Assembly (NCBI GenBank): GCA_020543525.1
Contig: JAHYIO010000036.1
Location: 2,728,001 to 2,792,000 of the forward strand
From: Coriolopsis trogii
Lineage: Eukaryota; Basidiomycota; Agaricomycetes; Polyporales; Polyporaceae
Direction of reading: 5' to 3'
DNA length: 64,000 bases
The notes beneath the pieces are model-generated. The model was not told where the DNA came from. It was given only the letters and a program-made list of their open reading frames with translations, and did not search any database. This document shows positions 1 to 11,446 of the stretch, one piece after another (within the stretch, counting starts at the first letter, position 1; each line of letters begins with the position of its first letter). Position numbers and translations under genes: made by a program.

Positions 1-2105
1 CCAAGGCCCATAAATGCACAGCGCGAGTTCGAGGGCGCACGTTCGTATGCATAGTCAGCGGTGGCGCAGGTCCAGAGGCACTAGGTTGGGAATGATGGTG
101 GACGTACTAGCACCGCACACCGCGATCAGTACATAATGCAGACCGAGGCTGCCAGTGCGTGCTGAGAGATCGACGTGCGGGAACCCAGGCGAGCGGTACG
201 CGCTAGGGGTGTGTCTATAAATAGGGTTAGTGACCGAACTTACCGTGTTGGGGAGTCCCGCCGCGGGCTGCGGCAGGCTGACATACCCGGAGAATGATTG
301 CGAGTGACAGCAAAAAGCAGACTTTTAGAGTGTTTTGGACGACGACGAGGGTGGCGACGGCTCGGGGCCGTCACTGCTTGCTTGCTTACGTGCTTCCATT
401 CTGAAATGGAGGTGGTCGAGTGTCGGCCGACTTGTGCGGCACTCACAGAGCAGTTCATGTACTCGGCGACACATTACGGAGACGTCGAAAGAACGTTCTG
501 GGCGGAAATCGGTTGCGGACTATGTTGACCGAACGCATGATGTAGCCGCTGAGTAAGTGGCCAAGGTTATCAAGAGCACAGGGATGGACGTACCGCGCCG
601 CACCCTCGTCGTCACCGTTTGCGGATACCGATAGAGAGCCGGGTACCGCCTTCGCGGGTCGAGGTCACTCTTCATCGACCTGGTCGACCTGCATTCACCA
701 TACACAAGCCTAGCGCGACCGTCGTCCGCAGTCATGCGATAAGTCGCAAAACGGGGCTCGATCGCACCGCTGTCAGCACTGGCCATGGGACCGCAGACAG
801 ATGCCGGGTACCGGTAGCTGTTGATGACGCACACTTGTGCAGACGTCGACCAACCGGATGATCCCGTCGAGCAAGAGTGCATTCACGACGACCCTGTCTC
901 TTTTTTCGCGATGAACGCAGCCGAACTTCCCGGCTGACATGCGCACAGTTTCTGTCGCCCGCTGACGGCGACGAACAAGATGGAGAAGACACTCACAGTG
1001 CACCGACCACCCAACTTGAGCGCCACCGGTCTGGGCCGACTTGCGACCGACGACGCAGCGGGGAACAGCTGCGGACGGAAGAGATTGGAGCGGTCGCGAG
1101 GGCGTGCGAGGTTGGTAGGAGAACAGGCGGGGTCAGCAGGGCGGCGATGGAGCAGCAACTCTCGCGAGTGAAGGAGGGATGCGAGCGAAGTGGAGAAGGA
1201 GGAGCATCAGTGGAGGGCAGCCCTGATCGTGTCTGGCCGTTTGTCTGAGTCTCAAGTGTGTCTGTCACCTTCCAGCTCGTCGTTCAAACTTCCATCAACG
1301 TGGCGTGTTGTCCCTGTTGGTGCGCATCACATCAAACAGAAAGCTTGTGTGCGGACAAGTTCGTGGAGAGCGAGTCCGGATAAGTCGGGGCCGTCGCCCA
1401 AGAGGTTGCGAGGTGGGAATGACGCAGAGTTGACGAGGCACATTCGGTAGCAAATCTGGACAGCAGCAGGCGCGCGTTCCAGACACGGTAAAGTCGGTGG
1501 CGTGATGGGGTAGACACCGCCCAACGCTACCCGGAAATAGCGTGAAGTGTCCGGCAGAGTGGTTCGGTCTGGGCTGCTACCCAGCACAACGGGTCGCGAC
1601 AGGATAGGCAAGGGATGTGATCATGGGTTGTTTCCGTGCGAGAGAGAAGCCACGTCCAGGAGGACTGCGAAGGGGCCATGGGAGTGTGGCTGCGCAGCTG
1701 TTTATCTGCCAGAGTATCCCGCAGAAGTCCGGACGTTCGAGAGGGGCGACCACTCCACACACAGGATTGCTGGCCAGTCAAGAGTGCCGCGTCGAGGGGA
1801 AAGGCGGGAGAACGCCGCTGGGGGCGGGAGGCGGGAGGAGATAAGGGTCGATCGGGAATCTCAGATTGGGATATGAAATGGACAAGATGGGCGGCTACGA
1901 AGCGACGGAGAGAACCAAAGCTGGGGTCGCACAGGGTCGCACCTGGTTGGGTCCAAAGGCAACGACCGACCTCTCCCTCCAACCGCTCAAACGGGTCGAA
2001 GCTCTCGTATCAGACAAACACAACACCTCTCGACGCTCTTCTCCAACCTTATTTCTCCCTCTATCTCTCCTCCCTTCCTCCTATTCCTCCCCACACTCAC
2101 CCGCC
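1..2105. other. Gene-free leading region
   Basis: I see no convincing gene here. Short open frames exist on both strands, but none has family-like composition, intron structure or a recognisable motif. A TATAAATA element lies at 216-223 without an obvious transcription unit behind it. From about 2030 to 2105 the plus strand becomes strongly pyrimidine-rich (runs of CTCC and TTCC) directly before the PPS1 start codon, as in many fungal core promoters. Confidence 0.5.
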
Positions 2106-5100
2106 ATGGCCCTCTCTCTCGACTCCGACTCCGCCACCGTACACGGTCTCCAGTATCCGCCCTCATTCCTCGAGTCTCTCCCCGTCCTCCGCCCGCGCCC
2201 TGACTCTCTCCCGCCCATACGCGCCCTCAACGCCGACCAGTTCTCTGAGCTCCATTTCTCGCATCTCACCACACACGCCCCCGACCATGTTCTCTTCCCG
2301 TTCCTCCATGGCCTCGAAGGCGAGAACGAGCAACAGAACGCCTTTTTTGCATGCTCTCGACCAAAGGGCGACATTCCTCGATTTCGTGGGCTCGTCTGGG
2401 TCGCGTGCGATGAAGAGGAGGACGAGATCTGTGATGTGGACGACCTCGATGACGACGACGATGACTACTCTACCAGCTCATCTTTAGACTCGTTTGGGCC
2501 CACCGATCTTGAAGAGGACGTGGCCATGCAGCTCGACCCAACCGTCGAGGGCCCGATGGTCAGTGGCTGTCCCCCGCCCAAGGCCCTCGAGAAGATGCCC
2601 GTACCACCTCCTCCAGCACGGCTTACGGCTGGCCAGCTTCCGCCGTCTTCTTCACATCACAGCAGACCTTCGTTCTTGACTTCGAGTTTCCGTGCGCGCG
2701 ATCTGCTGCGGACGCGTACGGGCGGGAATGGGAGACCGGAGCACGTCTTTGTCGAACCGAAGATCCCGGACGGAATCAGCCTGAGGAACTTCGGTATCCA
2801 AGTGGTGAGTGTCGACTTCTCTCTTGCCCGTTGTGGCGTCGGCGGACAAGTATGTCCGCGCATATGCGGAAACGAGACGGAGAAGGGGGCGGCGTGCCTT
2901 CTTCTCAACTGTCGCACATGTCAGGGCACGCCACTGTATAGGGATTGGTGGCGTGTCTCTTCACACAACATGGTCGATGGCTTCGGGACGTCCGCAGCTC
3001 CTCGCTCGTCCGAACAGGCGTCGCAGATCTCCTGTGTCTCTCATGCTCGTCTTGTCTGTCCCACACATGCGCGTGCAGCCCCGGTGTTGGATGTTGTTGG
3101 TAGCGTTTCGCTCATACACCTCTCCAGCCAATATATGCCTCATTGTCCGATATCGTCGTCTACTCGCCCCGTGGCCTCACCAGGTCCGCCATCGCTGCGG
3201 CGGAGAAATTCAAGCAGGCAGTAGAGGCCAAGTTCACGGAGCGTCGTGCTCGCTGTCCGGAACCTGACTCCCTCATTCAGTACAACGTCTTCGTTCTCGA
3301 CGCGTCCGCATCTGAGCTCATCGAGAAACTCCCGCACCTCGTTGTGCGCACCGAAGATGTTCTAGCTTCGGGCGCGCACACCGATGGCACCGATGCGCGG
3401 ACACAAGGAGAGCACGACGAGATTTCTCGTCTTCTTCGCGCGAACACCATCGACTTTGCCCAACGCGAGAAAGAAGAGATGCGCGATCTGACCCAAGCGT
3501 CCGAGATTGTATCCGTCGTCAACCCCACGTCTGGTGTCGATGCGGACGCCCTCGCTGGTACGAACACGGCTTCACACTGGGAGCCTGCTGTTGGTCAGAT
3601 ATTCCTTGGCAACTCGAACGACGTTCCTCTCCCTCCAGATCGTCGCGTTCGCATACGTTCGATACGCAATGACGACGACGACGATGAAGCCTTTGATTGG
3701 CGGACAAATGACCCCGGCCAGAGCTATGGCTATGACCTTTGCATAGAGTGCCATGACTATGCGCCGTTCCCTACGTCTGCCCACTTGCGCGCAGCTGAGG
3801 AGCATCTGCGTCTTCTCGAGAAGCGATGGATCGAGCGTTGCGTCTCGGATTCGGACGGTGTCGATCCCAAAGACCCTATCCCCCTCCGCCCTCCACCAAA
3901 CGCATCTCATGTCGTTCACCTACCATTCCCGAGTTCGCCCGCTTCCTCCGTTGTTTCGGTCAACACTCTTCTGCCCTTCATTCAGTTCCTGCAGGGAATC
4001 TTGCAGCCGGTCGACGGTTCCCTCACTTACGAGGCCGCGAGCGAGACGTTGCACCCCCACGTGCAAAGTCCCTTTGACTCGCCCAGCAGACGAAGTCCGA
4101 GTGCGGGCTTCATGCCAAGTTCGCTCCCTCCGCCTAGCTCGTTCCCACCGTCGTTCTTCCCGCCATCCACATCCCCACAAACACAGTATACTCGAGTGCG
4201 TTCGACATCTGCGACGTTCCTTCCTACATCGTCGCCGTCTACCCCCACGGCGACGAGTCCTACATCCACTGGTCCCGTTCCCCTCCGGACTCGCCCTGCG
4301 AAGATCTTGATCTACTCCGCGGATGGTTATACCGAGTCTTCGGTGTTGGCGCTGTGCATTCTGATGGCCCTTCGTAACCTCTCGCTTCCGGAGGCGTATC
4401 TTACCCTCCAGGTTGAGAAGCGCCGGAGCTTCTTTGTGTACCAGAGTGATCTGGGCGTGCTCCGGCGCGTCGAGGCACGGCTCGAGAAGGACCGTGCGGC
4501 CCAGAATCAGGCGCATATTCAGGGTTCATACGGCGACGGGAACTGGAGCAAGTCTCTAGGCCACGCATCGTCGAGATCGGTGACGTTTGCGAACCCCCCT
4601 GCATTGAATGGGAACGATCCGGCCGACATCGCGACCGGAATCAGCGCCCCCTCGGCGGTCGATGTACACCCACTCAGGACGCGGTCGGAGTCGGAGGCCG
4701 ACGCCGGAGTCTTGCAGAACCACCTGCCTGGACGTCCGCGTGCACACACCATGCCGCCTACGAGTGTTGCGCCGTGGCGAGACCACCAGGTCTGGTTCAA
4801 TGACCCCAGATTCGACGGCAGCTTCCCAAGCCGTGTGCTCCCCTTCCTTTACTTGGGCAATCTGTGAGTGGCCTTTTCTCAGCCAACGATTACTTCTCTT
4901 CTCTTGTGCTTACGCGACTCGCGCCATTAGGAACCACGCATCGAATGCGTTCATGCTCCACGCCCTTGGGATCACTCACGTCGTGTCGGTCGGCGAGTGC
5001 GCGCTTGTACCTCCACCACATCTGGATGGTGCGAGCATGCCACAAGCATGCACGTTCCCTGGCCCTGGGGCGCAATTCGTTCCCGGAAAGGGCCCGGGCG

Positions 5101-5656
5101 GGCAAGGCTCGCTCTGGATCGAGGAACGCGAAGGCCGGATCAGGGTTCTAGACATCAAGGGTGTTTGTGACGACGGTATCGACACGCTCGAGCCTCAGCT
5201 GGAACCTATATGCGAGTGGATTGACAAGGCGCGTGAAGAAGGTGGGAACGTGCTCGTGCATTGCAGAGTCGGTGTTTCGAGAAGCGCGACTGTTACGGTG
5301 CGTTCTTACAACCCATGTTCTCCAGGGAGACGAGGGAGCTAATTGAGAGCCGTTCGCAATAGATCGCCTACGTGATGAAGCACCTCTCGCTACCGCTTGT
5401 CGATGCGTATCTCATCGTGCGTTCGCGCCGACTCTCTGTTCTCATTCAGCCGAACATGCGTCTGTTGTACAACTTGCTCGGATGGGAGATCAAGCTCGCG
5501 AGGGAGCGATCCGAGCGCTTGCTCGAGGGTTGTCCCACCCAAGAGGAGAAGGACGAGAAGATGAAGACGCAGTTGCGGAACGAGTTGGCGCGCGCTTTGA
5601 ATTGGCCGTATCTGGCCAAGGAGGTGCATGCGCTCAACGAGAAGTATTTGCATTGA
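2106..5656 (+). CDS. PPS1: Dual-specificity protein phosphatase PPS1-like
   Basis: Predicted dual-specificity (Tyr and Ser/Thr) phosphatase of the fungal Pps1 family, linked in yeast to S-phase/DNA-replication control. Exons: 2106-2804, 3128-4863, 4931-5297 and 5363-5656; all junctions keep frame and give 1031 residues. The catalytic loop HCRVGVSRS sits near residues 922-930, with the nucleophile at about Cys923, and spans the end of exon 3. The C-terminal domain runs from PFLYLGNL through the final helix-rich segment. The long N-terminal part carries an acidic Asp/Glu run near residues 100-125 and a Ser/Pro-rich stretch around residues 530-610 that is probably disordered; this extended N-terminal region is typical of the family. 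The first intron is unusually long for this window (323 nt); acceptor 3127 is chosen because it restores the sequence PIYASLSDIVVYSP. The start lies just after a CT-rich leader. Confidence 0.9.
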
Positions 5657-6230
5657 GTCGTCCCCGCAGCTCCGCCTCGCCTTGTTATGTCTGCGCTACT
5701 GGCATAGCTGCTTTTTGTCTGCTATCATGTCCCCATGGACTGTCGCTGATCAGGACGTTTTCCGCGTCGAACTGCGATCCTGATACACTCCGCTCTCCAC
5801 CTTGCCGCTTGCCCATTCGGAGCTGTACACCACGTTGTAATCGCCGATCGTTCTTCATTGTACCATTATTGCAACCCCTTGCCCCATCGTCTTGCTCTCC
5901 CCCCTCATTCTCGGATAAGTTGTGCATTTGTTCCAGTACGATTTCCTCTCTCATCTTGCACTTGTCAAACTCACGTACCCGTCCCCATCTCATTCGAGTC
6001 TCTCTGTCTGCATTGTATGAATGTACACGATATGTATAGGCCCTGGAGTAATGCATCGTTCATCGCGTTTCCATAGATCTTGTCCGCAGTTGTTGCTTGT
6101 CCCGGGTACGAGGCGGCGTGATCGCGTGCGAGCACACGGTAGGGAGGGACACTCGAGCAGTTCAGCTTCTGATACTGATGCAGTGCTGTACATTATGTAC
6201 ACGACGATGCATCCTCCAGCGCAACGTATG
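5657..6230. other. Convergent intergenic region
   Basis: Shared 3-prime flank of PPS1 (+) and the dehydrogenase (-). It is pyrimidine-rich and AT-rich in places, as expected for two transcript ends, and I see no gene or repeat in it. Confidence 0.5.
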
Positions 6231-7706
6231 TCAAGCCGTCTCTTGCGGATGAGCGATGAGCTTCGTGCCGCTGACCTTGAAAGCTTCGAGGCGAGCAAGA
6301 CCCTCGGGAATACCAGCCAACCCTCCCGGAAGGACTTCGACTTTGTTCGGCTGTACCACGATCATAGCCCATGAGCGAACAGCTAGTCTCTCGGGAAACC
6401 CACGCAAAAAAGAAAGACAAGGCGAGAGAAGCTGACCTTGATGACGCCCTGCTCGAGCCAGCCGGTCAGGCGCGCATACATCTGCTCGCCGCACGCGCGG
6501 CAGGTCGGGTCGTGCACGCTCCCGAAGACTCTGATGACCGTCTTGCGCTCGGCGGCGACGGTGGCCGCGTCCGGGATGGACTCGAACGGGAGGACGAGGG
6601 CGAGCTTGCCGGCGCGGCCGGGGCCCGGGGTGAGGGCGTCGTAGGCGAGGCGCTGGGTGTCGGGGAGGGAGATGGCGTCGTAGACGAACTCGAGCGGCTC
6701 GCCGGCGAGGATCTGGGGGAGCTCGGTGGTGAGGAGCGTCTGTGGGGGGAGGGAGCGGTCGAGGACGTGGGTCGCGCCGAGGGAGGTGAGGAGGGAGGCG
6801 TTGTGGGGCGAGGCGGTGGTGATGATGGGCGAGAAGCCGGCGTGGTGTGCGATTTGGATCGCTGGGCGGGTGTGGACGACCAGAGCGTCGGTCGTCAATG
6901 GATTGTGTGAGAGGTTCGGCGGGTCGTCGAGCAGAGCAGAACGGGTATAACGTCAGCTGGAGGCGAGAGGGTCGAAGGAAGGGAGCAGTGAGAAGCAACG
7001 CACCGTACTGGCCGACGGAAGACGATCCGCCGATGATGAACGCTGGCTTGCCTGCATACTCGGTCCTCCCGCCTTCTTCCCAGACGGGGGTCATCCGGAG
7101 GCTCTTGTCATTCTTGGAGTCGTGGTTGTAGAGCGCGAGAACTACGGTCGCGAGACCGAGTGGAATGGAAGCAGCTTGGTCGAATGAGATACCTTCTGGA
7201 ATCTAATCAACACGCGGGTGAGGCATTCGTACGCCAATGGGCCAACCCCCATACAGGCTGTAGGCTGAGGCACCAGCGTACCTTCGCTGTTATTGCGGCA
7301 GGGACGAGACAGAATTGTTGGAATGTTGCGAGAGGGTTTGAGAACCAGCCCTGGAACACACTGCACGTCCCAAGTCGAAAATGGAGGCATGAATTCCACG
7401 CATCGTTCTGCATGCAGGGACGCGGGCATGACAAGATGCCACGAGTACTCACATTCTGTCGCCCTTGGCGAGTGTCGTGACTTCTTCGCCAACCTCCTCG
7501 ACGATTCCAGCACCGTCCGTGCCGGAGATGAACGGATACTCTGGGACCAGCGCTGAGAAGGGCGAGTCGACGAGCTTCCAGTCGATAGGATTCAAAGCGG
7601 CGGACATGATCTTGACGAGTACGTCCTTAGGACCCGGAGTATAGATGGGGGCCTCGCCAACGATCCATGCTCCTCCACGGGCGGTGAGGTAGAGTGCTTT
7701 CTGCAT
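6231..7706 (-). CDS. Medium-chain dehydrogenase/reductase, zinc-independent quinone/enoyl reductase type
   Basis: Probable cytosolic NAD(P)H-dependent oxidoreductase of the medium-chain (alcohol dehydrogenase-like) superfamily; its substrate cannot be read from the sequence. Exons on the minus strand: 7706-7453, 7360-7282, 7202-7004, 6861-6437 and 6350-6231, giving 358 residues, normal for the family. The GroES-like N-terminal half contains SAALNPIDWKL in place of the catalytic-zinc cysteine region, then GTDGAGIVEEVG and GDRIVFQGWFSNP. The nucleotide-binding fold begins at IIGGSSSVGQYAIQIA. There are no zinc ligands, so this resembles the quinone oxidoreductase or trans-acting enoyl reductase branch. 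A second in-frame ATG lies two codons upstream (7712), so the start is uncertain by two residues. It converges on PPS1. No biosynthetic cluster partners are visible. Confidence 0.87.
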
Positions 7707-7712
7707 GAGCAT

Positions 7713-8786
7713 GGGGATACAACCGTATAGCGACGAGGGCAAAAATTGCAAGCCTACGGTACCCTCAGGCCATCTAAAGGGTCCTTGAGTCAGTATATGA
7801 CCGTGCGAGAACAAGGGATTGTGGAGTCCCGTTTCCTAGGGCGCGGGAGCGGGGCTCTGCATTCCCCTGCGCCCGGTCTCTGTCAGCACCTATAATTTAT
7901 GCGAGTGTGAGAAGCAACCTTGGTGACGAAAGGAGACAGTCTAGAGGAATTCCGGGGCTGAGAAAGACCCAGCAAGTGTGCCTTCGGATGTGAGCCTGCA
8001 GCTGCAAGGGATGTCCGACAGCTTGGAGAGTTGGTACTCTTCTTCATACCTCTTGAATCGCCCCTCACTTACTGCATAGGCGGGCAGATGAAGTTTGAGT
8101 TTAGCAGAAGAACGCATAGGCCCATGCATATGTGTTCTGGGATGCCATCGAACCGACGTTGACTTGACGGGCCGAAAGGCCTCAGCTGTAGGTGTTCAAA
8201 ACAAAGTGATGGAGTCCGAGCGCTGCTGAACCACGAGCGAGTAGGCTTTCAGCGGAACGAGCGAAGAGTTCAGATGGAATGAGGATTCGGCAACATAGTA
8301 CTAATCATTGAGCGACGAGTGTATGTATGTATACTAAGTACTAGTTGGCCAGCTGTAAGGCGAGCTTTCCCACGTGTCCACGTGATGACCACTTGTTGTA
8401 CCGCCGCGGCCCAACACTGGTGCATGTAATAGATCACTGGCTGCCTCGTTGACTCGTACTACGAAGTCGGTCGCTACGCTGATGACCTGCACTTTAGCCA
8501 CGGGTACGTGGATAAGCTGCCTAAGGAATTATAGGTGAGCCTTCAGTACTCTGAAAGCCTGTGTATCACCGATTGGTTCCTCACCGTTCACGACTCCCTG
8601 AGAATCGGATTCTCAGGCTAACTTATCGGCACCTTGACAGTTTGCGCCGCTTAGGAGGATAGAGTTTAGGTGCCAACCTATGCCTCGCAACGCCATGGCT
8701 AGACGCCTTCGCACAAGTGCTATCTACAGTCTTGACCACCGATTCTTCAACGCACATTGTGGAGTTTGGGACTATCTCGGACTGGG
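7713..8786. other. Intergenic region
   Basis: Divergent promoter space between the dehydrogenase (-) and the HET-domain gene (+). Apart from short unlinked open frames I see no gene, repeat or RNA structure. Confidence 0.45.
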
Positions 8787-10625
8787 ATGCTGTCGTCTCT
8801 TGATCCTCTGACAGCTTTCTCTGTTCAAGACTCCGTCCAGGTGCGCAGTAGCTTAATACCGTCTTGTACACGCTCTGACCGTTCTCAGGCTTGCGAAGGG
8901 ACGATAGGCACTAATCTATCTGGAGACGCACCGCTACGAATTCTCGTGCCTCACAGCTGCGAGAACTCTTTTCGTCTCCTACCATTCGACGCCCAGCCAT
9001 ATATCGCTATCAGCTACTGCTGGCCGGGAGTAGGATTCACACGGCTTGAGAGCAGTGTTGCACCAAGCATCGTCCATACTGGTCATGACAGCATCGTCTC
9101 TGAACATCTCTCACGGTTCATGGCTCTCGTCGTCAAGATGTACAACTTGTCATACGAGACGAAATGCTCGGTGTGGATCGACTACCACTGTATCAACCAG
9201 GCCGATGAAGTCGAAAAGATGAACCAGGTCGCGATCCTTCAACGCATATATGCACGAGCTCAAACAACCCTCGTGATGCTTGAAGATATTGCACTCACAG
9301 AGGAGGAATTTACGGTTCTCATGCGCTCCCGATCGACGCAACAGTCCATTGCTCTCCTTCGCCGCGTTATCTCCGCGCGGTGGTTCACCCGTGCCTGGTG
9401 CTCTCAAGAACTCGTCCTCAGCCGCAGAGCCATCTTTTTCATCCATAACGCCTCCGATGCAAGCAGCCCTCACTGTCTCGGCTCCGACCGGCTATGGCAC
9501 TGTATGGACGCCGGGCGCAACATCGACAATAGTCTTCCGCGCTTCGCAGTCGCCCGCGGCGCGGTCCCAGACGGCGCATACGCACAGAACTCGGCATGGG
9601 CCCTCAACATAGTGCACCGCCTCGGATGCTCCGACGAGTACGACAAGATTTCGCTTGTGTGTAATCTGTTGCGGTACATCTACCGCTTCAAGTCGCGGCC
9701 TACTGCGTTCGGAGTCGCTGGATCGTACTCGTCCATCGTCAGGCTGAACGTGCTGAAGATGGTCAATGTCATGGCTATCCGCCGGCGCGACTGTTCCCTA
9801 CTCCTATCGAACCACTGGCCCGACAACCCACTACGAGCACACGAAGGGTTCGGGTGGGCCGGTGTCCCTATGTACGGAGACAAGTACGCGGAGATGTGGT
9901 TCGCAAAAGACCACGAGATCGCGCGCGACCCTGACGTCGCAGTTGACGCGAGTGGTCTCGTTGCACGCGGGGTGCTTGCTAGTATCTTGCAGGAGCACGT
10001 CTGGCACATCAACCGTGACGAGGCGGGACTCCGCGTGTCTGTCGATGGCATTTTCCGCCCTGTCTTCCCTCCCTTGTCCACCATTCACAACTCATGGCTA
10101 TCGCACATCGACGGACAGCGACTGCGGGACCTCTTGCTTGCTGCCGGGGCTTGGACGGTCCCGGAGCCCTCTTCTCCCCCTGAAATAAGTCGACACGCTC
10201 GCATCATTCTGGCGTATCTACTCGCTGAGCCCGACTATCAATCCCAGCCTGACCCGATATCTGTCGATGTCGACAGCCTTCTGCAGGAGGTCATTGGGCG
10301 TTTCCGCGACATTGCGTCAGCGATGAGCTTCATCTGGGACGAGCACGGAAGGGCGTCCTTCAGCACCGTCACGCTCAGTGAAGGCAGCGTTTTGGTGGTC
10401 AGCGGAAACGTTCCATCAGGCGATCTCCGAAGCAGGGACCTGTTCCAGCCTTTCGTCGTGAGGCCAAAGTTATTTTCGCCCCCCCTGGTCATGACAGCGA
10501 ACTCAATGGTTGTCGATCGTGTCACTCGGTCTGATGGTACGCGTCGATGCGTTGGCTGTGTACGTGGGCTGGGTATGATTTCAGAGACATCGAAGAATGC
10601 CGGTGCGCAGCTTCGACTTGTCTGA
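8787..10625 (+). CDS. HET-domain (heterokaryon incompatibility) protein
   Basis: Predicted non-self-recognition or cell-death protein of the fungal HET family. The HET motifs appear in order: PYIAISYCW near residue 70, VWIDYHCINQADE near 128 and RWFTRAWCSQEL near 197. In HET proteins this N-terminal domain, TIR-like in fold, triggers incompatibility cell death; the remaining C-terminal ~400 residues resemble no domain I know. The reading frame is open from ATG 8787 to 10625 (612 residues). A good intron (GTGCGC...CTGAC...CAG, 8840-8887, 48 nt) lies near the start and is itself in frame and stop-free, so the protein may be 596 residues. An upstream ATG at 8695 ends quickly and is rejected. Trigger and partners are unknown. 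Confidence 0.88.
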   Translation: MLSSLDPLTAFSVQDSVQVRSSLIPSCTRSDRSQACEGTIGTNLSGDAPLRILVPHSCENSFRLLPFDAQPYIAISYCWPGVGFTRLESSVAPSIVHTGHDSIVSEHLSRFMALVVKMYNLSYETKCSVWIDYHCINQADEVEKMNQVAILQRIYARAQTTLVMLEDIALTEEEFTVLMRSRSTQQSIALLRRVISARWFTRAWCSQELVLSRRAIFFIHNASDASSPHCLGSDRLWHCMDAGRNIDNSLPRFAVARGAVPDGAYAQNSAWALNIVHRLGCSDEYDKISLVCNLLRYIYRFKSRPTAFGVAGSYSSIVRLNVLKMVNVMAIRRRDCSLLLSNHWPDNPLRAHEGFGWAGVPMYGDKYAEMWFAKDHEIARDPDVAVDASGLVARGVLASILQEHVWHINRDEAGLRVSVDGIFRPVFPPLSTIHNSWLSHIDGQRLRDLLLAAGAWTVPEPSSPPEISRHARIILAYLLAEPDYQSQPDPISVDVDSLLQEVIGRFRDIASAMSFIWDEHGRASFSTVTLSEGSVLVVSGNVPSGDLRSRDLFQPFVVRPKLFSPPLVMTANSMVVDRVTRSDGTRRCVGCVRGLGMISETSKNAGAQLRLV

Positions 10626-11446
10626 CGCATGGTGGTCTGGTGAGTTGAGTCTTTTGAGCGCTTGACCACCTACCGGACGACAATGACAGACTCATTCTCT
10701 AGGTTCGGTAGTCTGTATGCTGGTCTAGTATTGTTAATGTTAATAGAGCTGTCACGCGTACTTGTTAGGTATTCCGTGCTGGATTGAACCACCTCGTGCC
10801 TACACGCGTCTTCCAGGAGTTCGCAGCCAGACGGTAGCTGGAACGCTCAGGTCATTGTGCCTCCCCGATGTACTGGAACCGACGCCTCTGATGCCAGCGC
10901 CGCTCAGAATTGTTTGACATTTCATGATCTCGTGCGTCCAACTTTGTGGGTGCCGATCGCCTGACTAAGTAACTGACAACAGGCCCAGTATCCATGTACA
11001 TGCAAGCGGGCTCTTCCATTTTACTAGGCTTCTATCTAGGATTTGTTGTGACGAAATCAGCCCACCTTTGGTTTGCAGCTGGTCTCTAGAGAGTGGCGTA
11101 TCGACACTTCAATAAAGTGTCAGCTGTGGAAACATACAGCTGCCCCCCAGCGCCTCGCTCGAACCACATGTTTTTGTCTTCCAGTGATGGCGCTGCACTT
11201 ACTCACAACTTCCATCATAGCGGAAGTGGATTCACGTTGTAATGTGCAAGTATTGTGGATGTAAGGCGGCGTAGAAGCAAGGTGAGTACAATGGCAGTAG
11301 TCCGCGACGTTCAGGGTCGCTATTCGCCACGGCACTTACTCGCATGGTGCAGTGATGCCTCTCCGATACAACGACTCGGAATCCGGGAACGTCCCTCCGT
11401 ACATATAAAATGGTATCAATCTGGAACTGTAGGCCTCCAACTCATC
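10626..11446. promoter_or_regulatory. Intergenic region with TATA box at 11404-11410
   Basis: A perfect TATAAAA at 11404-11410 sits 37 nt before the ATG chosen for the next gene, which supports that start over the in-frame ATG at 11291. The rest of the interval shows no gene. Confidence 0.5.
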
